From Sphingomonas sp. 1F27F7B (GTDB taxonomy: Bacteria > Pseudomonadota > Alphaproteobacteria > Sphingomonadales > Sphingomonadaceae): 64,000 nucleotides of DNA. Position numbers and translations under genes: made by a program. The notes under the pieces were generated by a model. That model saw only the letters and a list, made by a program, of their open reading frames with translations, did no database searches and had not been told where the DNA came from. The stretch covers positions 1 to 64,000 of the forward strand of contig NZ_SCMK01000013.1 in the NCBI RefSeq assembly GCF_005503355.1. Reading direction: 5' to 3'. Shown piece by piece: positions 54,467 to 64,000 of this stretch (the first letter of the stretch is position 1; each line of letters begins with the position of its first letter).

Positions 54467-55519
54467 ATGAATCTCGAACCAGCGCTTCCGGCGATGGGCT
54501 GCGCCTCGCGGCGCTCCGGACGCCCGCTGCCGATCGCCCTTCGCGCCGCCGCCCCCTGCCTCGCCCTGGTGGCGCTGTCCGCTTGCGGTGGCCCCTCTGC
54601 GCCCCATGCGGGCGTGAAGCCGGCGAAGGTCGATCCGGTCGCGCACGAATCGGAGCTCATGCGGATAACGCTCACGCCCGAGGCCGAGCGCCGCCTGGGC
54701 ATCGCGGTTTCGGCAGCCACGCCTGGGCAGGAACGCAATGCCATCATGACGCACGGAGAGGTGGTCGTTCCTCCCGCGGCGCCTGGCAGCGTCCCGATCA
54801 CCACGACCACCGATCTGATGACGCTCGCCGGCAACCAGGCGCGCGCCGATGGCGATATCGCCCGCGCCGCGGCCCAGGCGCGGGTGGCGGGAATCAACGC
54901 GCAGCGTGCCGAGGCACTGGTCCGGGAAGAGGCGGGAAGCATCAAGGCACGCGACGACGCCCTCGCCGCAGCGGCAGTCGCGCAGGCGGACCTGGCCACC
55001 GCGCGCGCGCAGCGCAGCCTGCTCGGCGCCCCGGTCGCATCGCTTGGGCGCCAGCGCATCCTGTGGGTGCGCGTGCCCGTGCTCGCCGCCGACGTGGTGC
55101 GCGTGACGCGCGCCGCCGATGCCGCCATCCGGCCGCTCGGCGGCGAAGGGGGAGCCATTTCGGGGCGACCGGTCGCCGCGCCTCCCTCCGCCAATGCCAC
55201 CGCCGGCAGCGTGGACCTCTATTATTCGATCCCGAACACCGGCCGGCTCGCCGTCGGCCAGCGCGTGGCGGTCGAGCTGCCGGCGACGGGAGGCGCCGCA
55301 CAGGGCCTCGCCGTGCCAGCGTCGGCGATCCTGCACGACGCCTATGGCGGGGAATGGGTCTATGTACGGACCGCGCCGCGCAGTTTCGAGCGGCGGCGCG
55401 TTCAGGTTGCCGGGATCCACGGGCCCGCCGCCATCCTCGCCATGGGCCTCAAGCCCGGCGATGAGGCGGTGACTGCGGGCGCCGCCGAGCTGTTCGGCAC
55501 CGAATTCGGCGCGAAGTGA
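54467..55519 (+). CDS. RND periplasmic adaptor lipoprotein (second metal pump)
   Basis: A 350-residue protein from ATG 54467, with GGAGGG 7 nt upstream. A lipoprotein signal ends LVALSAC. It has an alpha-helical hairpin ([20 protein letters not shown] onward) and a C-terminal barrel ([38 protein letters not shown]). It is shorter than CzcB in the czc locus. It links the RND pump gene 10 bp downstream to the outer membrane factor. Confidence 0.88.
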   Translation: MNLEPALPAMGCASRRSGRPLPIALRAAAPCLALVALSACGGPSAPHAGVKPAKVDPVAHESELMRITLTPEAERRLGIAVSAATPGQERNAIMTHGEVVVPPAAPGSVPITTTTDLMTLAGNQARADGDIARAAAQARVAGINAQRAEALVREEAGSIKARDDALAAAAVAQADLATARAQRSLLGAPVASLGRQRILWVRVPVLAADVVRVTRAADAAIRPLGGEGGAISGRPVAAPPSANATAGSVDLYYSIPNTGRLAVGQRVAVELPATGGAAQGLAVPASAILHDAYGGEWVYVRTAPRSFERRRVQVAGIHGPAAILAMGLKPGDEAVTAGAAELFGTEFGAK

Positions 55520-55529
55520 GCGATCCGTC

Positions 55530-58500
55530 ATGCTGAACTGGCTCATCGCCGCCGCGCTCAGGCAGCGCGTGCTCGTCATCGCGCTGGCGCTCGTCCTGGT
55601 CTTCTTCGGCGTGCGCGCCAGCCAGGACGTGCCGCTCGACGTGTTCCCCGAATTCGCGCCGCCGATGGTCGAGGTGCAGACCGAAGCCCCAGGCCTTTCG
55701 ACCGAGGAAGTGGAGGCGCTGGTCACGACGCCGCTCGAATTCGCGGTGAACGGCACGCCGGGGCTCAGCACCCTGCGCTCGAAATCGGTGCTGGGGCTGT
55801 CCTCGGTGCAACTGATCTTCCGGGAGGGCACCGACGTCGTTCGCGCGCGGCAACTGGTGCAGGAGCGGATCGCGATCGCCGCGCCGCGCCTCCCGACCAA
55901 TGTCCGCCCCCCGGCGATGCTGCCGCCGCTCTCCGCGACCAGCCGGGCGATGAAGATCGGCATCACCTCTTCCCGGCTCAGCCAGATCCAGCTCTCTGAA
56001 CTGGTGCGCTGGACGATCCGGCCCAAGCTGATGGGCGTTCCGGGCGTCGCCAATGTCGCCGTCTGGGGGCAGCGGGACCGCCAGCTTCAGGTGCTGGTCG
56101 ATCCGAACCGCCTCCAGCAGACCGGCGTGACGATGGCCGAGGTGCAGAAGGCCGCCGGCGACGCGGCCGTGACGCTCGGCGGCGGGTTCGTCGACACGCC
56201 CAATCAGCGCCTCGCGGTTCGCCACCTCTCGCCGATCGCCGACGCCGGCGATCTGGGCAATACGGTGGTCCGGCTCGCCGGCAGCGCCGCCATCCGGCTC
56301 AGCGACGTCGCGACCGTGATCGAGGGCCATCCCGCGCCGATCGGCAGCGCGATCATCAACGACGGGCCCGGAATCCTTCTGATCGTCGAGAAGCAGCAGG
56401 GCGGCAACACCCTGGCGGTGACGCGGGGCGTCGAGGCGGCGCTGGCGGAGCTGCGCCCCGGGCTCAAGGACGTACAGATCGATTCGACGATCTTCCGCCC
56501 GGCAACCTTCATCGAACGCTCGATCGGCAACCTGACCGAGGCGCTGTGGATCGGCTGCATCCTGGTGGCGGCGGTGCTGATCCTGTTCACGCGCGACTGG
56601 CGCTCGGCGACCATCAGCCTGACCGCGATTCCCCTTTCGCTGCTCGGCGCCGCGCTCGTCCTCGCCAAATCGGGGATGAGCATCAACACGATGGTGATCG
56701 CCGGTCTGGTCATCGCGCTGGGCGAGATCGTCGACGACGCGATCATCGACGTCGAGAATATCGGGCGCCGGCTTCGGCTCAATCGCGAGGCGGGATCGCC
56801 CCGCTCGCCGTTCGCGGTCGTGCTCTCCGCCTCGCTCGAGGTGCGCACCGCGGTGGTGTTCGCCAGCCTGATCGTCATGCTGGTGTTCCTGCCGATCTTC
56901 TTTCTCGATGGCGTGTCGGGCACCTTCTTCCGCCCGCTCGCCACCGCCTATGTCCTGGCGATCGGCTGCTCGCTGCTGGTGGCGCTCACCGTCACGCCGG
57001 CGCTCTGCCTGATGCTGCTGCCCAACGGCACCCAGGTCCACAGGGAAACCGGCCTGGTCCGCCGCATGAAGGACGCATATCGCCGCATCCTGCCCGCGCT
57101 CATCGCCCGGCCCGCCGCCGCGATCGGCATCGTCGCGGGCGGACTGCTGCTGGCCGGGATCGGCTATGCCGGCTTCAAGGACCAGTTCCTGCCGAATTTC
57201 CGCGAGACCGACTTCCTGATGCACTTCGTGGAGAAGCCGGGCACTTCGGTGGAGGCGATGGAACGCATCACGGTCCGCGCGTCGAAGGAGCTTCGTGCGA
57301 TCCCCGGCGTGCGCAATTTCGGCGCGCATATCGGCCGCGCCGAAGCGGGCGACGAAGTCTATGGCCCCAATTTCACCGAATTGTGGATCAGCCTGGACGA
57401 GAAGGCCGATTATGACGGCTCGGTCCGGAAGATCCAGGAAGTGATCGACGGCTATCCCGGCCTCTATCGCGACGTGCTCACCTATCTGCGCGAGCGCATC
57501 AAGGAAGTCCTGAGCGGCGCGGGCGCCAGCATCGTCGTGCGCGTCTACGGACCCGACATGGCGACGCTCCGCCAGACCGCCGACCGGCTCAAGAAGGAGC
57601 TGGAAGGCGTTCCGGGCACCAGCGAACTCAAGGTCGAGATGCAGACTTCGATCCCGCAGATCCAGCTGCGTCCGCGCCCGGCCGACCTGGCCGCCTATGG
57701 CCTGACCACCGGCGATGTGCGCCGAACCGCGGCGACGCTGATCCAGGGCACCAAGGCAGGCGAGCTGTACGAGGGCAACCGCTCCACCGACGTGGTGGTA
57801 TGGGGCGTCCCCGCCGCAAGAGCGGATCTGCGCTCGATCCGCGACGCGCTGATCCAGCTGCCTGGCGGCTCTGCAGTCCGCCTGTCGCAGGTCGCCGATG
57901 TAATGGTCATGCCGGCAGCGAACGAGATCAAGCGAGAGAACGGCTCCCGCCGCATCGACGTGACGATGAACGTGTCGGGATCGGACCTGGGCGCCGTTGC
58001 CCGGGCGGTGCAGGCAAAGGTGGACGGCTTCGCGTTCGGCACCGGCTATCACCCCGAAGTGATCGGCGAATTCGAGGCGCTGCAGAAGTCCCGCCGACAG
58101 CTCGCGACGCTTGGCGCGCTTTGCCTGCTCGGCATCCTGCTGCTCGTCTGGCTCGAGTTCCGCTCCATCCGCGTGACTGCGCTGGTTGGCATCAGCCTGC
58201 CCTTTGCCCTGGTGGGCGGCGTGGTCGCGGTGCTGCTGTCGGGCGGCGTCATGTCGCTCGGCTCGCTGGTCGGCTTCGTGACGGTGCTCGGGATCTCGGC
58301 GCGCAACGGCATCATGCTGATCAGCCACTATCGCCACCTCGAGGACAAGGAAGGCGAGGCCTGGGGCCCGAACCTGCTGCTGCGCGGCGCGGAAGAGCGA
58401 CTGGTGCCGATCCTGATGACCGCCTCCTGCGCGGCGCTGGCGCTGCTGCCGCTGGTCGTCCGCGGCGATGCCCCCGGGCATGAGATCGAGCATCCGATGG

Positions 58501-58646
58501 CGCTCGTCATCCTGGGCGGGCTGGTCAGCTCGACCGCGCTGAACCTGCTGCTGATGCCCTCGCTCTATGGACGCTTCGGCCGCGAGAACCGCAAGCCACG
58601 CGGTGAAGAGGGCATGGCGATCAAAGGAAAGGTCGTTCCGGCATGA
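55530..58646 (+). CDS. RND efflux pump, CzcA/CusA class
   Basis: A 1038-residue inner-membrane antiporter. The N-terminus ([20 protein letters not shown]) and periplasmic signature ([20 protein letters not shown]) are of the heavy-metal RND class. TM4 reads [19 protein letters not shown], so it does not have the DFGxxxDGAV motif of CzcA at 14214-17471; its metal specificity is different or unknown. Overlaps the outer membrane factor gene by ATGA. Confidence 0.92.
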   Translation: MLNWLIAAALRQRVLVIALALVLVFFGVRASQDVPLDVFPEFAPPMVEVQTEAPGLSTEEVEALVTTPLEFAVNGTPGLSTLRSKSVLGLSSVQLIFREGTDVVRARQLVQERIAIAAPRLPTNVRPPAMLPPLSATSRAMKIGITSSRLSQIQLSELVRWTIRPKLMGVPGVANVAVWGQRDRQLQVLVDPNRLQQTGVTMAEVQKAAGDAAVTLGGGFVDTPNQRLAVRHLSPIADAGDLGNTVVRLAGSAAIRLSDVATVIEGHPAPIGSAIINDGPGILLIVEKQQGGNTLAVTRGVEAALAELRPGLKDVQIDSTIFRPATFIERSIGNLTEALWIGCILVAAVLILFTRDWRSATISLTAIPLSLLGAALVLAKSGMSINTMVIAGLVIALGEIVDDAIIDVENIGRRLRLNREAGSPRSPFAVVLSASLEVRTAVVFASLIVMLVFLPIFFLDGVSGTFFRPLATAYVLAIGCSLLVALTVTPALCLMLLPNGTQVHRETGLVRRMKDAYRRILPALIARPAAAIGIVAGGLLLAGIGYAGFKDQFLPNFRETDFLMHFVEKPGTSVEAMERITVRASKELRAIPGVRNFGAHIGRAEAGDEVYGPNFTELWISLDEKADYDGSVRKIQEVIDGYPGLYRDVLTYLRERIKEVLSGAGASIVVRVYGPDMATLRQTADRLKKELEGVPGTSELKVEMQTSIPQIQLRPRPADLAAYGLTTGDVRRTAATLIQGTKAGELYEGNRSTDVVVWGVPAARADLRSIRDALIQLPGGSAVRLSQVADVMVMPAANEIKRENGSRRIDVTMNVSGSDLGAVARAVQAKVDGFAFGTGYHPEVIGEFEALQKSRRQLATLGALCLLGILLLVWLEFRSIRVTALVGISLPFALVGGVVAVLLSGGVMSLGSLVGFVTVLGISARNGIMLISHYRHLEDKEGEAWGPNLLLRGAEERLVPILMTASCAALALLPLVVRGDAPGHEIEHPMALVILGGLVSSTALNLLLMPSLYGRFGRENRKPRGEEGMAIKGKVVPA

Positions 58647-60070
58647 ATATCCGTCTCCAGAAGGCCGCCATGGCCGGCGCGCTCGCGCTGACGGCGGGCT
58701 GCACGGTCGGCCCCCGGCACGTCGATCCCGTCGCGCCGCTTCCCGCCCAGGGCCAGTTCCTTGGCGCTTCGGAGACGGGAATCGCCGCGGCCCCGGTCCC
58801 CGGCGATTGGTGGCGCTTGTTCGACGACCCCGCGCTCGACGCGCACGTCCAGCGCGCGCTGGCCGCCAATGCCGATATCCGCGTCGCGCTCGGCAATCTC
58901 GAAGTGGCCCGTGCCGCGGTTCGCGGTGCGAAGGCTGCGCAGCTCCCCACCACCGTGTTCGAGAGCGGCGCGGGCCCCAGCCCGGCGTCGCGGCAGCCAA
59001 GCACCAGCGCGGTGCCGAAATCGAGCTACGACTTCGCCGCGACCATTGGCTATGAAGTCGATCTCTTCGGACGACTGCGTGCGACTGCCGATGCCTCCCG
59101 TGCCGATCTTCAGGCCAGCGAGGCCGCGCGCGACACGGTGCGCGTCGCCGTCGCCGCCGATACGGCCGCAGCCTATGCCGCGGCGTGCGGGGCGGTCGCG
59201 GGCAGGCAGGTGGCCGAGGCCCAGATCGCAGCGCAGCAAAGGAGCTACGACCTGATTGCTCGCCAGCTCGATGCAGGCGAGGTCTCTCCCTTCGAACTCG
59301 CGCAATCGAAGACCCTGCTCGAGCGCGCACGCGCCGCGTTGCCCGCATTCGAAGCGGATCGGATGCGCGCGCTGTTCCAGCTTGCCACGCTCGAGGGGAT
59401 GCCGCCGGCAGAAGCGCCGCAGCTTGCGCTGCCCTGCACGGCCGCGCCGATCGCGCGCCGGTCCCTGCCAGTGGGCGACGGCAACGCCCTGCTGGCACGC
59501 CGACCGGACATTCGCGAGGCCGAGCGCAAGCTGGCGGCGGCGACCGCACGGATCGGCGTCGCCACTGCCGATCTCTATCCGCGCTTCCAGCTCGGCGGAT
59601 CGGCCGGCTTGCTGAGCGGGAATTTCACCGGCTTCCTCACGCCGCTGATCAGCTGGGCCTTTCCCAACCAGGGTGCCGCACGCGCCAGGATCGCGGCGGC
59701 CAAGGGCACCCAGGCTGCCGCCCTGGCCGGCTGGGACGTCGCGGTGCTGCGCGCGCTGCGCGAGGTCGAGACCGCGCTGGCCGATTATCAGGCGGAGCAG
59801 CGCCGCAACGCCGAATTGCGCAGCGCGCTCGCCGATGCCGAGAAAGTGGTGACGCGCGCGGGGGCACGGTTTCGCCTGGGTGCCGACAGCTATCTCCCGG
59901 TCGTCGACGCCGAGCGTACGCGGAACGACACCGGCGCGTTGCTGGCCGCGTCGGACCTCAGGATCGCGTTGATCCAGGTCGCGCTGTTCCGAGCGCTCGG
60001 CGGGGGCTGGGATTCACCATCCGGCACGATGCCCATTTCAGGGGGCGCGCTCGCCGCCGGGAGCAGATAG
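58643..60070 (+). CDS. NodT-family outer membrane efflux lipoprotein
   Basis: A 475-residue protein. The lipobox LTAGC is at about residue 20, then [17 protein letters not shown], the classic NodT opening. Two repeated halves follow, with [20 protein letters not shown] and [25 protein letters not shown] (adjacent pieces). Outer-membrane exit duct for the adjacent RND pump. It ends 14 bp before the response regulator gene. Confidence 0.92.
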   Translation: MNIRLQKAAMAGALALTAGCTVGPRHVDPVAPLPAQGQFLGASETGIAAAPVPGDWWRLFDDPALDAHVQRALAANADIRVALGNLEVARAAVRGAKAAQLPTTVFESGAGPSPASRQPSTSAVPKSSYDFAATIGYEVDLFGRLRATADASRADLQASEAARDTVRVAVAADTAAAYAAACGAVAGRQVAEAQIAAQQRSYDLIARQLDAGEVSPFELAQSKTLLERARAALPAFEADRMRALFQLATLEGMPPAEAPQLALPCTAAPIARRSLPVGDGNALLARRPDIREAERKLAAATARIGVATADLYPRFQLGGSAGLLSGNFTGFLTPLISWAFPNQGAARARIAAAKGTQAAALAGWDVAVLRALREVETALADYQAEQRRNAELRSALADAEKVVTRAGARFRLGADSYLPVVDAERTRNDTGALLAASDLRIALIQVALFRALGGGWDSPSGTMPISGGALAAGSR

Positions 60071-60084
60071 AGTCGCCAAGCGCC

Positions 60085-60765
60085 ATGATGATTCTGATCG
60101 CCGAAGACGACCGCGAAACCGCCGATTATCTCGCCAAGGGACTCGCCGAGGCCGGGATGAACGTGACGGTCGTCGCCAACGGCCATGATGCGCTGTTCCA
60201 CGCGACGCAGCAGCAGTTCGACGCCATCGTGCTCGATCGGATGCTGCCGGGAATCGATGGCCTCGCGGTGCTCAAGATGCTTCGGGCCGGCGGGGTGGCC
60301 ACTCCGATATTGCTCCTCACCGCGATGGCCAGGATCGCGGACCGGGTCGAAGGCCTGGAGAGCGGCGCCGACGACTATCTCGTCAAGCCCTTCGCCTTTT
60401 CGGAGCTGCGCGCAAGGCTGAACGTGCTGATCCGCCGCCCTTCCGCCGCATCGGCGCCGGCCGAGACCGTGCTGCGCGTCGGCGATCTGGAGCTTGACCT
60501 GCGGCGGCGGCGCGTGACGCGCGGCGGAATCCCGGTCGACCTCCAGCCGCGCGAAGTGCTGATGCTCGAGGAGCTGATGCGCAATTCGGACCGGGTCATG
60601 ACCAAGACGATGCTGCTCGAACGGGTCTGGGAATTCGATTTCGATCCGCGTACCAACATCGTCGAGACGCATATCAGCCGGTTGCGCGCGAAGCTCAACG
60701 CCGGCTTCGACACCGATGCGATTCTGACCGTGCGCGGCGCCGGCTACACGATCCGCACCGAATGA
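60085..60765 (+). CDS. OmpR-family response regulator of the second RND operon
   Basis: A 226-residue regulator. Receiver: acidic pocket AEDD, phosphoacceptor Asp51 (IVLDRMLPGIDG), Lys in YLVKPFAF. C-terminal winged helix: VDLQPREVLMLEELMRN, then TNIVETHISRLRAKLNAGF. It closely resembles the regulator at 21739-22413, so the two RND systems have paralogous control. The kinase gene overlaps by ATGA. Confidence 0.93.
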   Translation: MMILIAEDDRETADYLAKGLAEAGMNVTVVANGHDALFHATQQQFDAIVLDRMLPGIDGLAVLKMLRAGGVATPILLLTAMARIADRVEGLESGADDYLVKPFAFSELRARLNVLIRRPSAASAPAETVLRVGDLELDLRRRRVTRGGIPVDLQPREVLMLEELMRNSDRVMTKTMLLERVWEFDFDPRTNIVETHISRLRAKLNAGFDTDAILTVRGAGYTIRTE

Positions 60766-62111
60766 AACTGCATCTGCCCCGGTCCACCTTCGGGCTCGCC
60801 GCGCTCGCCAGCATCCTGCTCAGCATCGCCACGATCGTGCTCGGCGGAATCGTCTATCTGGTATCGCACGAGGCGCTGGAACAGCAGCTCGACCATCGCA
60901 TCGCCGCGGAGACCAGCAACCTGAGGACCATCGCCGAGCGCGACGGGATTGACGCACTCCGAGCGACGATCGCGCGGAGCGAGGACGGCCACAACGCGAA
61001 CGGGCTGGGCTATATGCTCTTCGCGGGCACCGGCGCGAAGGTCGCGGGCAAGTTCGACGCGGCGCTGCCGCGCCCCGGCTGGCACGAACTGCTGCCGTTC
61101 CACGACGCCCGCGAGCGCGCGAACATCGCCCAGGCCCTCGCGACGCCGCTGCGCGGCGGCTACACGCTGGTGGTGGCGGCGGATCGCACTCCGATCGATG
61201 AGATCGACCGCTCCATCCTCATGATCTTCTCGGCCGCTTTCGGAGCCATGCTCCTGATCGGCGTGACCTGTTCCTGGGGGCTCGGCTTCGCGGTCCGGCG
61301 GCGCCTCGCGCGCATCAATGCGACGGCGGAGGCGATCATCGACGGCGATCTCAGCCGCCGGGTCGATCGCGACGACACGCCGAACGAGTTCGACAAGCTC
61401 GCCGAAACGCTCAACCGCATGCTCGATCGCATCGGGGGTCTGCTCGACAATTTGCGGCAGGTGACCACCGACATCGCGCACGACCTGCGGACTCCGCTGG
61501 CCCGGCAGAAGCAGATCCTGGAGGCGGCGCTCGACACGGATCTCGATGCGGATGCCTATCGCCATGCCATCCGGCGCGCCGCGGATTCGAGCGAGGAGAT
61601 ACTCAACATATTCACGGCGATGCTGCGTATTTCGGAAGTGGAGACCTATCAGGTTCGCGAAGCATTCCGGCCGGTCGATCTGGCGGAGGTCGCCGAGCGC
61701 GTCGCCGATGCCTTTCGCCCGAGCGCCGAGATGACCGGGCACGAAATCACGCTCGAAGCCGATGCGGACACGATCGTCGAAGGCGATCGCCATCTGCTCG
61801 CGCAGATGTGCGCGAACCTGGTCGAGAACGCACTGCGGCACACGCCGTCCGGAACCCGGATCGCGATTTCCATACGCCGCCGGGCTGGTGCGACGCTCCT
61901 CGTCATCGCCGATACGGGGCCTGGCGTTCCGCCCGAGGATCGAGCCCGGGTCCTGCAACGTTTCGTCCGGCTGGAGCGCAGCCGATCAACGCCGGGGCAT
62001 GGCCTCGGGCTGAGCCTGGCGGCGGCGATTGCGCGCGCGCATTTTGCGACGATCGAATTGTCGGACGCCGCGCCCGGCCTGCGGATCGTCATCGCCTTCG
62101 ATGGCGGCTGA
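60762..62111 (+). CDS. Sensor histidine kinase of the second RND operon
   Basis: A 449-residue membrane kinase. Two membrane segments (about 10-32 and 150-175) enclose a periplasmic sensor of 120 residues. HAMP has FAVRRRLARINATAEAIIDG. The H-box is TTDIAHDLRTPLARQKQIL, the N-box LVENALRHTPSG and the G-boxes ADTGPGVPPED and GHGLGLSLAAAIA. Paralogue of the kinase at 20397-21749. Last gene of the operon beginning at 54467. Confidence 0.93.
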   Translation: MKLHLPRSTFGLAALASILLSIATIVLGGIVYLVSHEALEQQLDHRIAAETSNLRTIAERDGIDALRATIARSEDGHNANGLGYMLFAGTGAKVAGKFDAALPRPGWHELLPFHDARERANIAQALATPLRGGYTLVVAADRTPIDEIDRSILMIFSAAFGAMLLIGVTCSWGLGFAVRRRLARINATAEAIIDGDLSRRVDRDDTPNEFDKLAETLNRMLDRIGGLLDNLRQVTTDIAHDLRTPLARQKQILEAALDTDLDADAYRHAIRRAADSSEEILNIFTAMLRISEVETYQVREAFRPVDLAEVAERVADAFRPSAEMTGHEITLEADADTIVEGDRHLLAQMCANLVENALRHTPSGTRIAISIRRRAGATLLVIADTGPGVPPEDRARVLQRFVRLERSRSTPGHGLGLSLAAAIARAHFATIELSDAAPGLRIVIAFDGG

Positions 62112-62120
62112 ACCACCGCG

Positions 62121-62146
62121 CGGCGGCCCCTTTTCGGAGGCCGCCG
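62121..62146. terminator. Hairpin between convergent genes
   Basis: CGGCGGCC, 10-nt loop containing TTTT, GGCCGCCG; 8-bp perfect stem. It lies 9 bp after the kinase stop and just past the stop of the convergent membrane protein. Confidence 0.5.
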
Positions 62147-62155
62147 CACGCTGTC

Positions 62156-62938
62156 TCAGGCGAAGATCGCCGCGAGGTCGGCAGGGGCAATGCCCTCCTT
62201 GCGCTGGCGCAGCTCGACATAGATGCTTGCCTGCACCGCCACCATGACCATGCTGCCGAGCGCGCCCACCGCGGCGCCGACCAGCGCCGTCAGGAAGGCA
62301 TTGCCGGTCGCGATCATCGCCGCGGTGAGGAAGCTCACCGGGATGCTGAGCACCCAGAGCAGGACGAGGACGATCAGCATCGTCAGGAAGATGCCCCCGC
62401 GCGCGCCCTTGGTCAGTTCCGCGCTGCGGCCAAAGGCTTCGAGGATACCAACCTTCTCCTGGACATAGGCAGGCGTGACCACCGCCCAGACCAGCCACAG
62501 GATGACGCCCGGCACGATCAGCAGCAGCAGGCCGATGCCGACCCCGATGCCGGCGATCAGGCCGATCGCGATCATCGGCAGGATCATGCTGATCCCCACT
62601 GCGAGAAGCTGGCCGAACTGCGGAGTCTCTCCCGACAGGTGCATCACCGTCGCACGCGTGAGCGCAGCCTGCAAAATCGCCCCGGTGACGATCGAGACGA
62701 GCCAGGTGAGACTCGCCATGCCCCAATAGGAGCCGCTGTAGAACATCGCGGCGCCCGCCTGGGCGCCGCCCAAGCTGAAATTGATCGCCTGCCAATATCC
62801 GAGCACGAACTGCGGCGCACCCGCGAGCACCAGCGCCAGCCCACAGAAAAGCAGCAAATTCGACCCGATCGTCTCGAACGCGCGCGAAATGACCGCGCCA
62901 ATTTCGTAGCGTGCCCCGCCAAGATTTGCTTCAGCCAT
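62156..62938 (-). CDS. Integral membrane protein (GPDPase-membrane-domain-like)
   Basis: A 260-residue protein with about six membrane helices. Features: RAFETIGSNLLLFCGLALVL at the N-terminus, the Gly-rich LIAGIGVGIGLLLLIVPGVI, VVTPAYVQEKVGILEAFGRS and a C-terminal VELRQRKEG. The PxYV...EAFxRS stretch is typical of the glycerophosphodiesterase membrane-domain / DUF975-like group. No catalytic domain. Divergent from the DUF4129 gene. Confidence 0.75.
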   Translation of the reverse strand: MAEANLGGARYEIGAVISRAFETIGSNLLLFCGLALVLAGAPQFVLGYWQAINFSLGGAQAGAAMFYSGSYWGMASLTWLVSIVTGAILQAALTRATVMHLSGETPQFGQLLAVGISMILPMIAIGLIAGIGVGIGLLLLIVPGVILWLVWAVVTPAYVQEKVGILEAFGRSAELTKGARGGIFLTMLIVLVLLWVLSIPVSFLTAAMIATGNAFLTALVGAAVGALGSMVMVAVQASIYVELRQRKEGIAPADLAAIFA

Positions 62939-63067
62939 GATTCCCCTCTTTCATCGAAGTGGATCGACGACGAAGAAAAGCTGAACAAAAACCGTCCCGG
63001 AGTCCAGTCTTGCCGGGTTTCCTGCAACGGACTGTTCCGGTAGCACTGGGCGCGTGGGGGATTCGAC

Positions 63068-63685
63068 GTGACCGTACAGGGATCGACTGCACAGTCCGTC
63101 GCCAGGGCGCATGAGGCCCTGCGCGCGCGTTCCGACATCCAGTTCGAGATGACGGCGGCCAAGCCGCCCGAGATTCCGCCCTGGATGCGCTGGCTGGCCA
63201 GGCAGCTCGGGGAAGTCGCCCCCTATATGGGCTGGGTCCTTCTCGCCTGTGCGGCGATCGGCGCGGCAATCATTGTCTATCTCGTCGTCAGCGCGCTGAT
63301 TCGCACTCGCCATTCGGGCGACGCCAATGCCGTGGCGGAGCAGGACGTCGCCGCCTGGCGCCCGACAGAGAAGGCCGCACGCGCGCTGCTCGCCGATGCC
63401 GAGGCGCTCGCGGCCCGGGGGCGATACGAGGAAGCGGTGCACCTGCTGCTACAGCGCAGCCTCGAGGATATTCAGCGCCATCGCCCGCGCCTGCTCCGTC
63501 CTGCGCTCACCAGCCGCGAGATCGCCGGATCGGAATGGATGCCCGGCATCGTCCGCCGTACCTTCGCCGCCATGGCCGCGCCGGTGGAGCGCAGCCTGTT
63601 CGGCGGCCGCAGCCTGGCCCGGACGGACTGGGAAGAAGCCCGCGCCGCCTATGGCGAATTCGCGCTGCCGGGGTCGTGGCGATGA
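63068..63685 (+). CDS. DUF4129-domain membrane protein
   Basis: A 205-residue protein from GTG 63068 with a GGGGGA Shine-Dalgarno. An N-terminal soluble part (EIPPWMRWLARQLGEVAP) is followed by a membrane segment (VLLACAAIGAAIIVYLVVSA), then the cytoplasmic DUF4129-type helical domain (RYEEAVHLLLQRSLEDIQR, TSREIA, DWEEARAAYGEF). The usual neighbours are DUF4350 and MoxR/DUF58 genes. The stop overlaps the next start (ATGA). Confidence 0.8.
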   Translation: MTVQGSTAQSVARAHEALRARSDIQFEMTAAKPPEIPPWMRWLARQLGEVAPYMGWVLLACAAIGAAIIVYLVVSALIRTRHSGDANAVAEQDVAAWRPTEKAARALLADAEALAARGRYEEAVHLLLQRSLEDIQRHRPRLLRPALTSREIAGSEWMPGIVRRTFAAMAAPVERSLFGGRSLARTDWEEARAAYGEFALPGSWR

Positions 63686-64000
63686 GCGGCGAGAGCACCG
63701 CGACCCCCTTCAGTCTGCGCACCGTGCTGGTGCTGGTGCTGCTCGGCGTGGTCGGCTTCGTCGCTTTCCTGCTGCTCACCGCCTATGCCGACGATCTGCA
63801 ACCCGCGCAGCGCCCGGGCAACCATGCGCTCGCCACTTCGGCAATCGGCTTTGCCGGCGCGGCGGAGCTGGTGCGGCAGGTGCACGGCGCAGTGAAGATG
63901 GTACGGCGTGACGCCGAGCTCGACACCAGCGACATATTGGTGGTGACGCTGGAGCCGACGACCAGCCCCGACACGGTGAAGCGGATCGTCGATCGCCGCG
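63682..64000 (+). CDS. DUF4350-like membrane protein (3' truncated by window)
   Basis: The first 106 residues are visible. A membrane segment (TVLVLVLLGVVGFVAFLLLT) follows a short cytoplasmic start; then YADDLQPAQRPGNHALATSA and DILVVTLEP, the N-terminus of DUF4350-like proteins that pair with DUF4129. The frame runs out of the window. Confidence 0.7.
   Translation, partial: MSGESTATPFSLRTVLVLVLLGVVGFVAFLLLTAYADDLQPAQRPGNHALATSAIGFAGAAELVRQVHGAVKMVRRDAELDTSDILVVTLEPTTSPDTVKRIVDRR

Noticed and set aside
55449-59549. 1366-residue minus-strand open frame opposite the second RND operon
   Set aside because: Spans three real genes in reverse; no recognisable motif.

Overview
The window looks like chromosomal DNA of a Sphingomonas-like alphaproteobacterium. 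The GC content is high. TonB-dependent receptors carry the sphingomonad plug signature ([24 protein letters not shown]). There is a canonical mreBCD-mrdA-rodA cell-shape locus, an UrcA-family protein, and a MutL with its own endonuclease motif. All calls are from reading the sequence; no database search was run.

Layout. 1-3.5 kb: the end of a membrane protein gene, a beta-helix (pectate-lyase-like) gene and convergent mutL. 3.7-9.3 kb: mreB-mreC-mreD-mrdA-rodA, an overlapping elongasome operon. 9.4 kb: tRNA-Lys(CTT), then about 530 bp of non-coding sequence. 10.0-22.4 kb: a minus-strand metal-resistance block. It holds an OmpR/HK pair, a His-rich periplasmic protein, CzcC, CzcB, CzcA, DUF190, a DUF305 lipoprotein, a ZIP transporter and a P1B-4-like ATPase. 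Two mini-ORFs are wedged between genes by ATGA and TGATG overlaps. 22.5-31.6 kb: phosphorus scavenging, made of two large TonB receptors, each followed by a secreted phosphatase (purple-acid-phosphatase type; PhoA) and each preceded by a Pho-box-like direct repeat. 31.6-35.5 kb: a broken MarR gene, an UrcA protein, a LytS/LytTR-type two-component pair and a methyltransferase-like protein with a signal peptide.

35.6-45.4 kb is the most unusual part: a ten-gene divergent cluster. The leftward arm is an unknown 438-aa protein, GTP cyclohydrolase II (RibA) and an SbnA-type PLP enzyme. The rightward arm is a WD40 double propeller, a SAM methyltransferase, a PfkB-fold protein, an SDR-fold protein, a tyrosine-phosphatase-fold protein, a GT2-like protein and SbnB. 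GTP cyclohydrolase II with a WD40 protein and a methyltransferase recalls the toxoflavin (azapteridine) set ToxB/ToxC/ToxA. SbnA with SbnB is the known route to L-2,3-diaminopropionate. I know of no described pathway joining the two. The kinase-like and SDR-like members both lack a hallmark catalytic residue. The divergent start region is AT-rich, which suggests acquisition by transfer.

45.4-50.6 kb: a GT4 glycosyltransferase, then a FecI-FecR-FecA-type signalling locus whose sigma-factor gene has no standard start codon in reach and carries a frameshift. 50.7-54.3 kb: an overlapping four-gene unit (DUF2334-type deacetylase, GT4, integral membrane protein, protein-isoaspartate methyltransferase). 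54.5-62.1 kb: a second heavy-metal-type RND efflux operon (adaptor, pump, NodT-type outer membrane factor, response regulator, histidine kinase) with a regulator pair paralogous to that of the czc block. 62.1-64 kb: membrane proteins of the DUF4129/DUF4350 neighbourhood, the last cut by the window edge.
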